64,000 nucleotides of DNA from Rugalucina vietnamica (lineage: Eukaryota > Mollusca > Bivalvia > Lucinida > Lucinidae). The notes under the pieces are model-generated. The model was not told the origin of the DNA. It did no database searches and worked only from the letters and a program-made list of their open reading frames with translations. Numbering within the stretch: the first letter of the stretch is position 1; each line of letters begins with the position of its first letter. Below, piece by piece: positions 1 through 10,262 of this stretch. Made by a program: the position numbers and the translations under genes. Location: NCBI GenBank assembly GCA_964017185.1, contig OZ024875.1:42873486-42937485 (forward strand), given 5' to 3'.

Positions 1-66
1 GACAGACAGACAGACAAGCCAAAAGCAATATGCCCTTCCAACTTTTTCAAAGTTGAGGGCATAAAA
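1..66 (+). mobile_element. 3' end of a pearl/Helentron-like element (cut by window edge)
   Basis: The window opens in a GACA microsatellite, followed by a hairpin with arms ATGCCCTTCCAACTTT and AAAGTTGAGGGCAT. A microsatellite followed by a terminal hairpin is the 3' architecture seen in the two larger pearl-like elements at 6.5-8.0 and 35.2-36.0 kb. Only the tail is in the window, so the assignment is an inference. Confidence 0.4.
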
Positions 67-69
67 AGT

Positions 70-114
70 GAGGTTTAAGGAGGTATACATTTCATGGACA
101 TGTTTTCCTGATGA
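70..114 (-). mobile_element. family B MITE, terminal remnant
   Basis: About 45 bp matching the family B end: a stretch like GTTTAAGGAGGTATACAT followed by GGACATGTTTTCCTGATG. The palindromic middle is missing. Confidence 0.6.
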
Positions 115-926
115 AGCTCAGGAGCGATAAAACATGTCATCTATAACCTAATAAGAAATCGTAGGATTTAGTGTCAAGCATTCGTAGATGGAGGCAATGA
201 TATGCATTGGGGAATCGATAAACCGTCACTCAGTCTAACTCGCAATCCACTTAGGGCTTTCTCCGTGAAAACATTCTGACAATAAACGATGGTTTAAAAT
301 TACATGAGTTAAATCATCAATCAATAAATACGGCAGATACATTTCAGGATTTCTCAAATATGAGCCGCTTTGTGAAAAAACAGTGAAGTTCCTAGCAAGT
401 CTGAGCATCCATACATTTAAAATTTACCCCAGAGTCAGCTATATTCCTGTTTCATGAAGTATGAAAATAAAAGACCGGTGACCAAACATAGTATGTCTAA
501 AATTGCACATTTGAAGATTAAACTTGATGGTTGAAGAAGACTACCATTATCTCATGTAATGCTTGTATAGACAAAATCATGAGAATAAAAAAAATGCGAA
601 ATCAAGCATTGAATTACAAAATCATGAACCACATGGTGCGTCACTCTAATATGAATTTGTATCAGATATGATGCTATCCATTAAAATCAGTTTTGTCACA
701 GAAATAAAGCCCATTGTTTACTTGTTGACATTTTCCATTCACTGAGTCGGGGGATCTAAGGACAGTCATTTGCAGCCAACCAGCTGATAGGTATAGGCTT
801 TCAAATTGATGGTGACATTGAAACATCCTTTTGGATTTGCGATTTTAAGCGTAAAATGTACTTTTCATGCATGAAATGCTACCCTGAAAACATTTACTCT
901 ATAATGAAAGTAAAAAAACATTATAT
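115..926. other. non-coding, no recognised feature
   Basis: AT-rich sequence with stops in all frames and no repeat family recognised. It probably belongs to an intron or the flank of the L1-type gene. Confidence 0.4.
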
Positions 927-1160
927 GAGCCGCCTCATGGGAAAACCAACAATCTGCATAGGCGAAAACAAAGGCGCAGATCAGCTTCGCAGTAACTAAG
1001 AAGCTGATCAGCGCCTTTGTTTTCGCTACTCGGATAGTACAATTCCTCTTCTACTTAAATCCGAAATTTCAAGGTTTTAGTTCTTTTCTGTGCTTGTACA
1101 GGCCGGTTTGTGTCAGACCTGTTCGGAAACCACATTGTTGGTTTTCCCACGAGGTGGCTC
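927..1160. mobile_element. family A MITE, complete, TSD ATAT
   Basis: A non-autonomous DNA transposon of 234 bp. It begins GAGCCGCCTCATGGGAAAAC and ends with the near-inverse GTTTTCCCACGAGGTGGCTC, with ATAT directly repeated on both sides (923-926 and 1161-1164). The inside has a long imperfect palindrome from GCGAAAACAAAGGCGC to GCGCCTTTGTTTTCGC, followed by an asymmetric stretch (ACTCGGATAGTACAATTCC, then CTTGTACAGGCCGGTTTGTG). It has no coding capacity. In this copy the palindrome centre is imperfect. Confidence 0.88.
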
Positions 1161-1238
1161 ATATGATGGACAGAACACAAGTGGGAGACAAAAGGATTCC
1201 ATAGCCCAGTAGAAAGGAAAGATCAAAGACTTGGTCTC

Positions 1239-1469
1239 TATGTTATAAAGCTTTTTTCATGCTCAACTCAGCTGAGACTAAAATTTATCCTGCTTGTAAA
1301 TGTTAAAATGCCAATTGTTGGCATTTTAACATAAATTTTATGAGCAAGATTAATTACTAGTTTTTGAGTTTTGAACCTGAATTTTTCACTAATTTTCTAT
1401 TTCAACATTTATGGGCAGTTGAAATTTGATGCTCAGCTGAGCTGAGCTTGAAAAAGTTTTATAACCTTG
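1239..1469. mobile_element. family C MITE
   Basis: About 230 bp with inverted ends close to GTTATAAAACTTTTTTCATG, with subterminal GCTCAGCTGAG repeats. A palindrome centred on AATTGTTGGCATTTTAAC is flanked by TTTATCCTGCT and its inverse. It has no coding capacity. The same family recurs at 8.16, 8.40, 16.93 and 53.94 kb. Confidence 0.8.
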
Positions 1470-1526
1470 ATGCTTGGTTTAAAACCTCGGGTCTGGCATC
1501 AGCACATCTTATAACTCCTAATATTT

Positions 1527-1760
1527 GAGCCACCTCATGAGAAAACCAATAATCTACATATGCGAAAACAAAGGCGAAGATCAGCTTCGCAGTAACTGCG
1601 AAGCTGATCAGCGCCTTTGTTTTCGCTACACGGATTGTACAATTACTCTACTTTCTAAATCCAAAATTTCAAGCTTCTAGTTAGCTTCTGTGCTTGTACA
1701 GCCTGATTTGTGCCAGACCTGTTCTGAAAGCACATTGTTGGTTTTCCCACGAGGCGGCTC
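1527..1760. mobile_element. family A MITE, complete
   Basis: 234 bp, GAGCCACCTCATGAG to GAGGCGGCTC. The central palindrome is perfect at its core (CTTCGCAGTAACTGCGAAG). The flanks are ATTT and ATAT, a near match to a 4-bp target duplication. Confidence 0.86.
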
Positions 1761-2676
1761 ATATGACTCTGTCGATACGGAGACGAAACTAACATTCCTA
1801 CACAGACATTTTTCCATAGGGCTATCTAATTTCAAGAAACCATGACGGTATAGACCTCTTTAAGACCTTTATTCCGAACTAACGGATTGTGTCTCAATTC
1901 TTTTTCATTTACGTTTTTATTTATGAGCGCTTGGAGTGACAATTTGATTCCCGAGCAATTTCACAAAACCCAATCAATACTAATCACCTAAAAGCACAAT
2001 TGAGCCATGTCCTATGAAAGCCTGCTTTTGAACATGCCAAAACAGCAGTGTAGATTGGCCGTGTGATAACAATGAAACTGATCAGCATCTTCATCTTTGT
2101 ACATCAGAAACTGCGATCCCATATTACTCCCATAATACAAACTGTCGAACCTCCAAAGTCATCTTCAGTAGCTAACAGCCAAGTTTGTATAGTACTTGGT
2201 CCGAACTATCTTAGTCAGGTTTTCTCAAGTGGGAGCTCAATTTAGCTTGATTTGATCTAGTATCGTCTGTGGGTTTAGAAGCTGGGAAGAGTTCGTATTA
2301 TGTGCTGGCATGTTCTGCAAGATTCTGATATATCCGGAATTAAAATGACCCAGAATGACAATTTTGGTTAAAGATCTTGTACCTCTTTGCAAGAATGAAG
2401 TTTGATTGGCAGGCGTGGGCTTCTGTAGCATGCAAAATCAAAACAATTCTGCAAGTAAATAAACTCGATAAAATCAGGGATGAACTTCAAAACTTGTCAA
2501 AATAAAATTTCTGTTCATGTGTGGAGCCTTCAAAAGTTTCTGCCTAAGAGTTTCTCTCTTTCAGAGATTTTCCAGGTCCAACCAAAGCGGAACTGTAATT
2601 ATACGGATCCCCAAAAGTAATGGCATGCTGACCAAATGCAAAATTCTCCAAATGCAAAGTTTTTGCATCATACAGA
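1761..2676. other. non-coding, no recognised feature
   Basis: No exon, RNA gene or repeat recognised. Two open frames of 60-64 codons (2063-2245 forward, 2237-2431 reverse) have no recognisable domain and are within chance expectation. Confidence 0.4.
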
Positions 2677-2963
2677 CATCAAGAAAACGTTTCCATGAAA
2701 TGTATACCCCCTTAAACCCTGCTTTTATATAGTAAAACTGGGGTTTGCAGGGGTATATCTAATTTTCTTAATTTTGATCCAAAACATACATTATGGGTAC
2801 TCGTTAGAACCGCCTCGGCGAGGCAGTTCTAACATGTTCCCACAATGTATGTTTTGAGTGAATTATTAAAGAAATCAAAAATTTTTCAATGAAATTTTCA
2901 TTTTTTTTTTCTTCTGAAAAAAAAAAAAATCTCTGTATATTGTATGGGCAAGTTTTCGTAATG
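2677..2963. mobile_element. family B MITE, near full length
   Basis: About 287 bp running from CATCAAGAAAACGTTTCC to GGCAAGTTTTCGTAATG. It contains the B hallmarks in order: a TATACCCCC motif, the A/T-rich TTTTATATAGTAAAACTGGG block, then the palindrome (arms CATTATGGGTACTCG and its inverse, around GAACCGCCTCGGCGAGGC). It ends in an A/T-rich tail near TCTCTGTATATTG. Confidence 0.82.
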
Positions 2964-3060
2964 ATTTGCTTAAAGGAGAGATATTGTGGTTACTCCTTGA
3001 ATGAATAATGTTGTGATACATGTTAAGAGTTGTGGTGAGACTTTGAGGCTGCCATGAAAT

Positions 3061-3295
3061 GAGCCGCATCGTGAGAAAACCGGATTTTTGCCTAGGCGAA
3101 AACAAAGGCGCAGATCAGCTTCGCGGTAACCGCGAAGCTGATCAGCGCCTTTGTTTTCGCTACTCGGATAGTACAATTCCTCTTCTACTTAAATCCGAAA
3201 TTTCAAGCTTCTAGCTCTTTTCTGAGCTTGTACAGGCCGGTTCGTGTCGGACCTGGTCGGAAACCCCGAAGACCGGTTTTCTCGCGTCGAGGCTC
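3061..3295. mobile_element. family A MITE, complete, TSD AAAT
   Basis: 235 bp with AAAT on both sides (3057-3060, 3296-3299). The palindrome core is CTTCGCGGTAACCGCGAAG, fully self-complementary around the centre. It is one of the least decayed copies and close to a consensus. Confidence 0.9.
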
Positions 3296-3394
3296 AAATA
3301 AGAAGCCACAAAATGCCTATACAAACAAACCACCAAGACCATAAGCATGATTGTAAAATTCTAAAGACTGGCTCTGTCTGAAAGTTTCTTATTT

Positions 3395-3620
3395 GAGCTG
3401 CAACACGAGAAAACGGTCTTCAGGGTTTGCAACCAGGTCCAACACAAGCCAGCCTAAGCACTCACAGAAGATGGCTAGAACCATGAAATTTCAGAATTGA
3501 GAAAAAAAGAGAGATTCCACTATCTTTGTAGCGAAAACAAAGGAGCTGATCAGCTGTGTAGTTACTGCACAGCTGATCAGCGTCTTTGTTTTCGCATATC
3601 CAAAAATCCAGGCCATTTTG
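3395..3620. mobile_element. family A MITE, one end decayed
   Basis: Starts GAGCTGCAACACGAG in the orientation opposite to the copy just before it. The palindrome core is CTGTGTAGTTACTGCACAG. The far end fades after GCATATCCAAAAATCC, so the terminal repeat is not matched. Confidence 0.7.
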
Positions 3621-4239
3621 TATACAGCCATTTCTAGAGATATAAGAGAACATTGTCAGGGGTCAAGCTGGGTCCATTTATGGACAATTAAATGTCAAAG
3701 CTCTTTGCTTTCACTCCAATTAGCAAGGCAGGGATGACATTACCAAGCCACCATAAAAAGCCCATAAAGCAGATTGTAGAAATAACAGAAAACTCTAATC
3801 ATGATGCTGACGTCTTTCTTGAATGACATGTATCACTCTTAATAACAACAATATAAAAAGTAGGGTTCATCCTTTGGAAAGAATGTTGACATGCCAACTT
3901 GCGTGAAAAAACTAAAGGTGGATGCGGGTTTTCTAAGGTACCATAAAGGGTGCGCGGCTCTTTGGTCTTTCCTTACCAGCAATAAAGCGGGTGATATACT
4001 AGCATCATTAAGACAGGACAGACACAATTTGTCAAGATAACAGGCAAATAAAACCTCATCTAATTAAGCTGACTTTACAGAAACATATACAGACAAGCAT
4101 CTTAAGGACAGTTTGTTCAATGTTACACAATTAAATAGGGAATAATTCTAGACTATCAAATGTATAGAAAGAAAAGTAAAACTTTTGAACTTAGTTTCAA
4201 GTAAAATGACTAAACTTCAACTAGAGAATGACCTATTAA
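3621..4239. other. non-coding, no recognised feature
   Basis: Unique-looking AT-rich sequence. A 62-codon reverse frame at 3839-4027 has no domain I recognise and no flanking splice pattern linking it to the gene at 8.7-14.2 kb. Confidence 0.35.
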
Positions 4240-4455
4240 AGTGGATGTTTTGTTGGTTTGTTTGTATTGCACTTATAGGCTCAAGTCAACAAAGTTTCAG
4301 TCATGTTGGGATGGTACCATCACCTTCTGAATATCAACCGATACTATGGTGAGTTATGCACCTTGCTAAAGTACACAACTCAATGCCTGTAGTGGGACTC
4401 GAACCCTGTACCTCAGGATTTAGAGTCTGACTACTAGACCACTTCTCTCCCAAAC
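4240..4455 (-). mobile_element. tRNA-derived SINE
   Basis: Read on the minus strand, the head carries an A-box-like TGGTCTAGTAGT and, about 35 bp on, a perfect B box GGTTCGAGTCCC (near 4388-4400). The body continues past a CTTTAGCAAGG motif, the equivalent of CCTTGAGCAAGG in the SINEs at 50.8 and 56.5 kb. It is not a functional tRNA gene because the acceptor and anticodon arms do not fold. Confidence 0.72.
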
Positions 4456-5045
4456 AGGACATTTAATGCTGTCTGTTAGTAGCCATGTTAGCATAAAACA
4501 ACACTATGTATAGTGAAAGAATTGGCCTTATTGAAAATGCAGCTATATTCGGTTCTACACCATATGCCCACCCATGCAGTGTCATTGAAAAATTCCAGGA
4601 AATTACGCTTGAAGTCTGAAACCTCAAGAGAAATGACACAAAAGTGTCAACTGTGTTAAATTAAAGATGAATCCAGGTGCATAAAAAAACAACCTGACTT
4701 CAACAGTTTCAAGTTGCGAGCAACTAGCAATTGCTAGTGTGGGTCTTGAAATTGTGTTTCATAATAAAGACATCAATTTTGCTCTATCGATAACAGCAGT
4801 ATTTAGAAAACAAAAAAAACTACATGTACATGTATTAAGCATGTACAAAGAAGCTGATCTGCACCACCAATGTATCTGCATATAAGCTTATAAGGCAGGT
4901 TGTTTCTTGACAAACATGAAACAGCATGACAAGAAAAGGTAAATGTAGCGGAATGAAAATTGCAATTTTGTAAGAATATTTACGGATGAGTAAGGAAGAT
5001 CAAAGGGAAGTGCTGAGAAATTTCTACAATATTATTTCATTCTTT
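4456..5045. other. non-coding, no recognised feature
   Basis: No exon or repeat recognised between the SINE and the CpG-rich composite. Confidence 0.35.
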
Positions 5046-6434
5046 AAGCCTAGGTTACATTTGCCCTACGATTAACTAACGATGATCGTACGATGCCATT
5101 TTTTGCATTTTCGTGCGGTCTCCGCAGGGTGACCCTACGATGCCCCTACGATTCTACGGCTTCCTACGGCTTCCTACGACTTCCTACGGCTTCCTACGAT
5201 CTCCGTAGCCTCTACGATTTTGTAGTAGTCTGCACTTTTACAAATTTTAAAAATCGTACGACCGTAGCCCGTAGACACGTCGTAGGTAGCATCATCGTAC
5301 GGGCGCCTTACGGAAAGCCTGCGATGATCGTGCGGTCACCGCACGGTTTTGTGGTAATTTGGGGACTAAAATGATAAGATAATCGTAGACCATTAGGGTG
5401 ATCGTGCGGCATCCGTACGGTTATATCACAAGTTTATTAAAATCGTACGGACACCTAACATCGTACGGCTATCGTAGGGAGACCGCAAGAAATCTTAAGG
5501 ACTCCTCACGACCATCGCACGGGCTCTGTACGATTTCAACTTAAAGTGTGCGGAGTCCCTTTGATTTCCCTACGATCTCCAAACAGTTCCGACTCAGGAC
5601 ATCGAAGAAAGCTAGAACAAGAAATCGAACGATGCCCGTATGAATTGTAAACACCTGCGTCGTAGCCCATGATCACATTCGATTTTTAAAAAATCGTAGG
5701 GAAATCGCGGACCGAAAAATCGTACAATGATCGGGGCAAATGTAACCAACTCGGCATGACCCCTTGCGGCCTCCCTACGATCACTGTACGATTTTTGTTC
5801 CCAAATTATCATAAACAAAAATCGTGCGGTGACCGCTCGATTATCGCAGGGTATCCGTACGGTGCCCGTATGATGCCCTACGACGTGTCTACGGTCTTAC
5901 GATTTTAAAATTTGTAATAGTGCAGACTATTACAAGATCGCAGAGGCTACGGAGATCGTAGGAAGTCGTAGAATCGTAGGGACATCGTAAGGTCACCCTG
6001 CAGAGGCCGCATGAAAATGCAAAAAATGGCATTGTACGATCATCGCAAGCTAATCGTAGGCCAAATGTAACCAAGGCATCAGTCAGAAGTCCAAGGGACT
6101 CCGTACGATATCCACTAACAGTCTGCGGAGACCCTACTACCGTGCGGCCTCCTTGCGTTTTGTATCAAAACGTTTAGGGACTCCGTACGGACAACGCACG
6201 GGATCCATACGATATCTACGTACTATCTGCGGAGACATACGACTGCCGTACGATCGCCTTGCGTTTTTGTATGAGAACATCGACAAATGGCAGATCAAAA
6301 AATCGCACGATGCCCGTATGAATTCTTAACACATACGTCGTAGCCCACGATCTCCTACGATGTCTAAAAATCGTAGAGAAAATCGCAGACCGAAAAATCG
6401 TACGATGATCGGGGCAAATGTAACCTAGGCTTTA
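5046..6434. mobile_element. CpG-rich inverted composite DNA element
   Basis: About 1.39 kb bounded by inverted ends AAGCCTAGGTTACATTTGCC and GCAAATGTAACCTAGGCTTT. The inside is saturated with CGTA and CGTACG words, quite unlike the AT-rich flanks. The first roughly 320 bp (5053-5370) recur inverted at about 5765-6068. The right end GATCGGGGCAAATGTAACC occurs twice as a direct repeat (near 5730-5747 and 6405-6423), each preceded by a matching stretch of about 130 bp. The simplest reading is two copies of an element of about 695 bp joined in opposite orientation with rearrangement. No open frame of meaningful length is present, so the superfamily is not assignable. Confidence 0.7.
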
Positions 6435-6495
6435 AATATAGTATCATGAGCGATGTCCCTTGAAGTATTGTAATAGCAATTGCTTATTCAGACCA

Positions 6496-8027
6496 GAGGA
6501 CCAATGGTCCTGTAAACGCTCACCTGAAACCCGAGATATATACCAATAAACTTGTTTGACTAGAATGGTACTATACATGCATATAACCCCAGGGCCGGGT
6601 CAGAGCAACCCCTGGAGTCAATTTCTTTTTGAAAACATAAAACTGCAGTCCATTTGCCAATTTACTGCAAGTTTTGCCCTTCAAATGACATTTTAACTAT
6701 TTTCCCCATTCAAATGCATGGGCGACCTAAGCTGACCTTGCGGTAAAATAGGTCAAGGTCATCCAAGGGTCACGATTTATATAAACTTTGTAGATGTCCC
6801 ATTGCCTGATGCTTCATGCCAAGTTTCAAAATCATAGGCCTTCTGGTTCTGGAGAAAAAGATTTTTAAAGGTTTTTGCTATTTATAGCCATGGCAGCCAT
6901 CTTGGTCATGTGACCTTGACCATTTATATATACTTTCAATCCCACTTCCTAACAATGCTCCTCATAAAGTTTGGCTTTGATTGGCCAAGCAGTTTCAGAG
7001 AAGAAGATCTTTGAATATCACTGTAATATACATGTATATTGCCCCGGGGTGGGGGCAGACAGACACCTGGGGTCCAAATTTTTTCAGAATCATCAATCTT
7101 AAGTCCATTTGCCCATTTCCTGCAGGTTTTTCCCTACAAATGACATTTAAACACTTTTCCCCATTCAAATGCATGAGCGACCTATGTTGACCTTGCCGTA
7201 AAATAGGTCAAGGTCATCCCAGGGTCATGATTTATATAAACTCTGTAGAGCTCCAGTCACTGATGCTTCACACCAAGTTTCAAAATCATTGGCCTTCTGG
7301 TTCTGGAGAAGAAGATTTTTAAAGGTTTTTTCTATTTATAGTCATGGCGGCCATCTTGGTCATGTGACCTTGACTATTTATATAAACTTTCTTTCCCCCT
7401 TCCCAAGGACGCTCCATATGAAGTTTAGATTTGATTGGCCAAGCAGTTTCAGGGTAGAAGATGTTTCATTATTATGAAAATATACATGTATATAGCCCCG
7501 GGGCAGGGGCAGACAACCCCCCAGGGGCTAAAATTTTCCATTAACTTTAATCTATTGTCCATTTGCCTATTCCCAGTAAGTTTTACCCATTAAATAGCAT
7601 TTTACCATTTTTCCCATTCAAATGCATTGGAAACCTAAGTTGACCTTGCCGTAAAATAGGTCAAGGTCATCTTAGGGTCATGATTTATATAAACTATGAT
7701 GGGCCCACTTCCCCGATGCTACATACCAAGTTTCATGGAAATCGGCCCACTGGTTCTGGAGAAGAAGATTTTTAAAGGTTTTTTCTATTTATAGCCATGG
7801 CGGCCATCTTGGTCACGTGACCTGGACCATTTATATAAACTTTCGTTCCCCCTTCCTTAGGATGCTCCACATGAAGTTTGGCTTTGATTGGCCAAGCGGT
7901 TTCAGAGGAGAAGATCTTTGAAATTGTGGACGACGGACGACGGACGGACGGACGGACGGACGACGGACGGACGACGGAGCATGGGTATACTATAAGCTCA
8001 CCTGTGAGCCTTCGGCTCAGGTGACCT
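6496..8027 (+). mobile_element. pearl-like (Helentron-type, non-autonomous) element with three tandem units
   Basis: The 5' part has a GGACCAATGGTCC hairpin and CGCTCACCTGA. Three tandem units of about 450 bp start near 6575, 7035 and 7495, each with TATACATGTATATAGCCCC-like text, AGGTCAAGGTCATC and TTCTGGTTCTGGAGAAGAAG. They are followed by a CGGACGGA microsatellite and a 3' hairpin, CACCTGTGAGCC/GGCTCAGGTG. The order 5' end, tandem core, microsatellite, hairpin matches the published description of bivalve pearl elements, later linked to Helentrons. No Rep/helicase is encoded. Exact ends are inferred. Confidence 0.72.
7928..7980 (+). repeat. (CGGA/CGACGGA)n microsatellite inside the pearl-like element
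   Basis: Irregular ACGGACGGACGG repeats directly before the terminal hairpin. This position is characteristic of pearl-type elements. Confidence 0.85.
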
Positions 8028-8154
8028 AAAAATGTCACAACAAAATAACATTTTTGTTGTCAAGACTTTAAAACCAAACATTTGAGATGGTTGAAAGCCC
8101 TGAAAGCTGAATCATGACAAGATCCTCACCAGGTTTAGACAGAGACCAGGCCCC

Positions 8155-8388
8155 GAGGTTACAGAACTTTTTTCATGCTCAGCTCAGCTGTGACTAAAAT
8201 TTATCCTTCTCATAAATGTTAAAATGCCAACAACTGTTGGCATTTTCACATTTATTAGCAGGATAAATAACAGGCTTTGGTGATCTAAACCTCAAATTTC
8301 AATTTATTTTGGCTATTTTGGTATTTGGTAGCACTTCAAATTTTATGCTCAGCTAAGTTGAGCATCAAAAAAAGTTTTAAAACCTCGA
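8155..8388. mobile_element. family C MITE, complete
   Basis: About 234 bp with ends GAGGTTACAGAACTTTTTTC and AAAAAAAGTTTTAAAACCTC, and an internal palindrome around CAACAACTGTTGGCATTTTC. It is preceded by GAGACCAGGCCCC, and the same 13 bp follow it and precede the next copy. Confidence 0.8.
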
Positions 8389-8400
8389 GACCAGGCCCCA

Positions 8401-8600
8401 AGGTTACAGAACTTTTTTCATGCTCAACACAGCTGAGCATGAAACTGCTCATAAAAACTGAAACAGCCATAATGAAGTGAAATTTCAGGTTTAGATCACC
8501 AAAGCCTGTAATTTATCCTGCTTATAAATGTTAAAATGCCAACAATTTATGAGCAAGATAAATTTTTGTCTCAAATGAACTGAGCATGAAAAATGTTTTA
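8401..8600. mobile_element. family C MITE, second copy, rearranged
   Basis: Starts AAGGTTACAGAACTTTTTTC after a repeat of the 13-bp flank. The internal order is altered, with the palindrome collapsed to a single arm, and it ends at a junction with a family B fragment. It looks like a tandem duplication of the neighbour followed by internal deletion. Confidence 0.7.
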
Positions 8601-8602
8601 GA

Positions 8603-8715
8603 TTATCTATGTTTTGAGCAAAAATAAGAAAAATATCAAAAGTTTTCTAATAAAAATTTTCACTTTTCACAACTTTAAAAATCTCTGTACATTGCATGGG
8701 CATGTTTTCGTAATG
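8603..8715. mobile_element. family B MITE, 3' half, next to an exon
   Basis: Begins inside the palindrome arm (ATCTATGTTTTGAGC) and ends with the family terminus GGGCATGTTTTCGTAATG. The terminus lies only about 12 nt inside the intron that begins at 8727, the donor of the neighbouring exon. Confidence 0.75.
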
Positions 8716-8727
8716 TCAATTCCTTAC

Positions 8728-8935
8728 CTCCTTCAGGAGTTGAGAAGTCTATAGTTTGACTAGGTGGCCCCGTATAGTGGGTATTCATCACAGATACTTG
8801 TGCTCTGAGAGCGGTATAAGCTGGAAGATTATCAATAGCAGCCCGAACATCTACGCGATGATGATCAGACTTTGTCATGACTATGTCAACTTCCTTCCAT
8901 TTATGTCGTCCCTCACTTGACTTCCAGTAACGAAG
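8728..8935 (-). CDS. L1CAM: L1CAM/neuroglian-family adhesion receptor, exon for second half of FN3 domain 3
   Basis: This exon of 208 bp (minus strand) starts after acceptor TTTTCTACAG and ends at donor GGAG|GTAAGG, entering in phase 0 and leaving in phase 1. It encodes LRYWKSSEGRHKWKEVDIVM, continues with TKSDHHRVDVRAAIDNLPAY and ends IDFSTPEGG. YW near the start and L-x-A-x-V near the end are FN3 strand residues. The terminal FSTPEG is the conserved link between FN3-3 and FN3-4 in vertebrate L1CAM (family knowledge). L1-family proteins are type I membrane cell adhesion receptors acting in axon growth. The next exon (FN3-4) is not recognised in the remaining 8.7 kb of the window. Contactin is an alternative, but the FSTPEG linker favours L1. 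Confidence 0.85.
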
Positions 8936-9603
8936 CTGTAGAAAATCAGAAGAACAGATACAACACTACTTTTGTGATAATCTTGATTTTTTTTTTCCAC
9001 ACAAATTTCATTCCATAAACGTTAAGTGCTCACTTTAAAGTGACAATTTTAGTGAGCCCCTACAGTAATGGTCTTTCTTGAGGACTGAAAAAGATTTTGA
9101 AGGTTTTAGCCTAAATGTCGCATTATCTGCCCCTTTGAATTTGTATATTAAATATAAATTCCAATTTGTAACTGATATTTTGAAGAAAAAAAAATCATAT
9201 ATTTTGTATGTTGTCAATTATATAAGATATATATATACCAAATATATGCATGATCAAATACAAATGGTCATTAGAAGCTTTGCCATCTGAGCTCTTAGAT
9301 CATCTTTTCAATATTTCCTCCCATTGATTTATGAATTCTGAGCATAAACCTTAGTATGTTTTTTCCTACCAAACCACATTTGAAATTATTTTGAATTTGG
9401 ATTGTTGCTTCTGCATTATTGCAAAGACAATAGTCAAAAGAATGAATAGGTTTGCAAAAAGCTTACCCTTTGTTTTTGTTATTTCCCATGCATGGGAAGT
9501 TTCAAACTACACATACACGGGAAATCGACAGAGACAAATCCAATTTTTGTTTTAAAATAATACACAGGAACACAAAACAATTTTGATTAGAAATAGTATG
9601 TAC
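8936..9603 (-). other. intron of the L1-type gene
   Basis: A 668-bp intron within FN3-3, between donor AAG|GTACAT and acceptor TTTTCTACAG. AT-rich with short (AT)n near 9220-9240. No inserted MITE recognised. Confidence 0.7.
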
Positions 9604-9734
9604 CTTATACCCCTTGAAATCTCCGTTTATTTTCTGTTCTGAAGTATCGACAGCCTCCCAGATGAAGTGGGCTCTATGGGGCTCCACTGGTTTGGTGGGG
9701 TCCAGCCGGAAATCCTTCGGTACAACTGTGGGTT
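9604..9734 (-). CDS. L1CAM: L1CAM/neuroglian-family adhesion receptor, exon for first half of FN3 domain 3
   Basis: This exon of 131 bp (minus strand) starts after acceptor CTTTTTCAG and ends at TATAAG|GTACAT, entering in phase 1 (two bases complete a Glu codon) and leaving in phase 0. It encodes PTVVPKDFRLDPTKPVEPHR, then AHFIWEAVDTSEQKINGDFK and GYK. FIWEAV contains the conserved FN3 core Trp, and GDFKGYK corresponds to the GHLRGYNVTYW segment of human L1CAM FN3-3, continued by LRYW in the next exon. Splitting an FN3 domain by a phase-0 intron after the GYK/GYN position fits the family. Too short to be found without its neighbours, but frame, splice sites and homology agree. Confidence 0.83.
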
Positions 9735-10030
9735 CTGAAAAAGATCAGTGACAGATGTCTTATAAAGTCTTATAAAAGGGATTATTTGATACAAACGAGT
9801 GTAATTTTGGGTGATCCTTGTGACTTACCCATTTGAAGTACACCATGGCAACACAACCTGGAGTCAGAGGGTTCAAAATATCGAAAAAAAATTTTAGTGG
9901 CGGTAACTTTTCAATGACGCTGAGTATATATTGGAGCACTTTTGTTGAACGAGTATACAATGTAATCTAATACAGCCATTAAATGTCTGTAACACTGTAT
10001 GTTTTAATCATCTATCCGTCATATTCTCAC
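9735..10030 (-). other. intron of the L1-type gene
   Basis: A 296-bp intron between FN3-2 and FN3-3, donor CAG|GTGAGA, acceptor CTTTTTCAG. No repeat recognised. Confidence 0.7.
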
Positions 10031-10262
10031 CTGACTCTCCGGAATGACCTAGATATATAAATGCTGGTTGTCGTATCTCCCCGATCCTGTTGTGTGACTT
10101 CACCTTTATCTCGTACAGAGCGTAAGTGTCATTCACGCTCACCTCCCAAACACTAACTTCGGCTTTCTCGACAGTGTTTTTGTTCCAATATGTGCTGCCT
10201 TTCCGTCGCCAATAAATAACGTATCTAAAACCTGGACCGCTGTGTAATAACCTTGGTACTGG
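10031..10262 (-). CDS. L1CAM: L1CAM/neuroglian-family adhesion receptor, exon for second half of FN3 domain 2
   Basis: This exon of 232 bp (minus strand) is preceded by TTACTTTCAG and followed by CAG|GTGAGA, entering in phase 0 and leaving in phase 1. It encodes PVPRLLHSGPGFRYVIYWRR, then KGSTYWNKNTVEKAEVSVWE, VSVNDTYALYEIKVKSHNRI and GEIRQPAFIYLGHSGES. It aligns by eye with human L1CAM FN3-2: GFRYVIYWRRKG against VQYRVQWRPQG, YEIKVKSHNRIG against YEIKVQAVNSQG, and YLGHSGES against TIGYSGED. That residue-by-residue parallel is the strongest evidence for L1-family identity in the window. Confidence 0.88.

Noticed and set aside
4381-4450. tRNA gene on the minus strand
   Set aside because: Good A/B-box-like motifs, but no cloverleaf and it continues into a SINE body. 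Same for the heads at 15.5, 50.9 and 56.5 kb.
7772-8038. 88-codon minus-strand frame with SSVRPSVRRPS repeats
   Set aside because: Translation of the CGGACGGA microsatellite and pearl-like element end.
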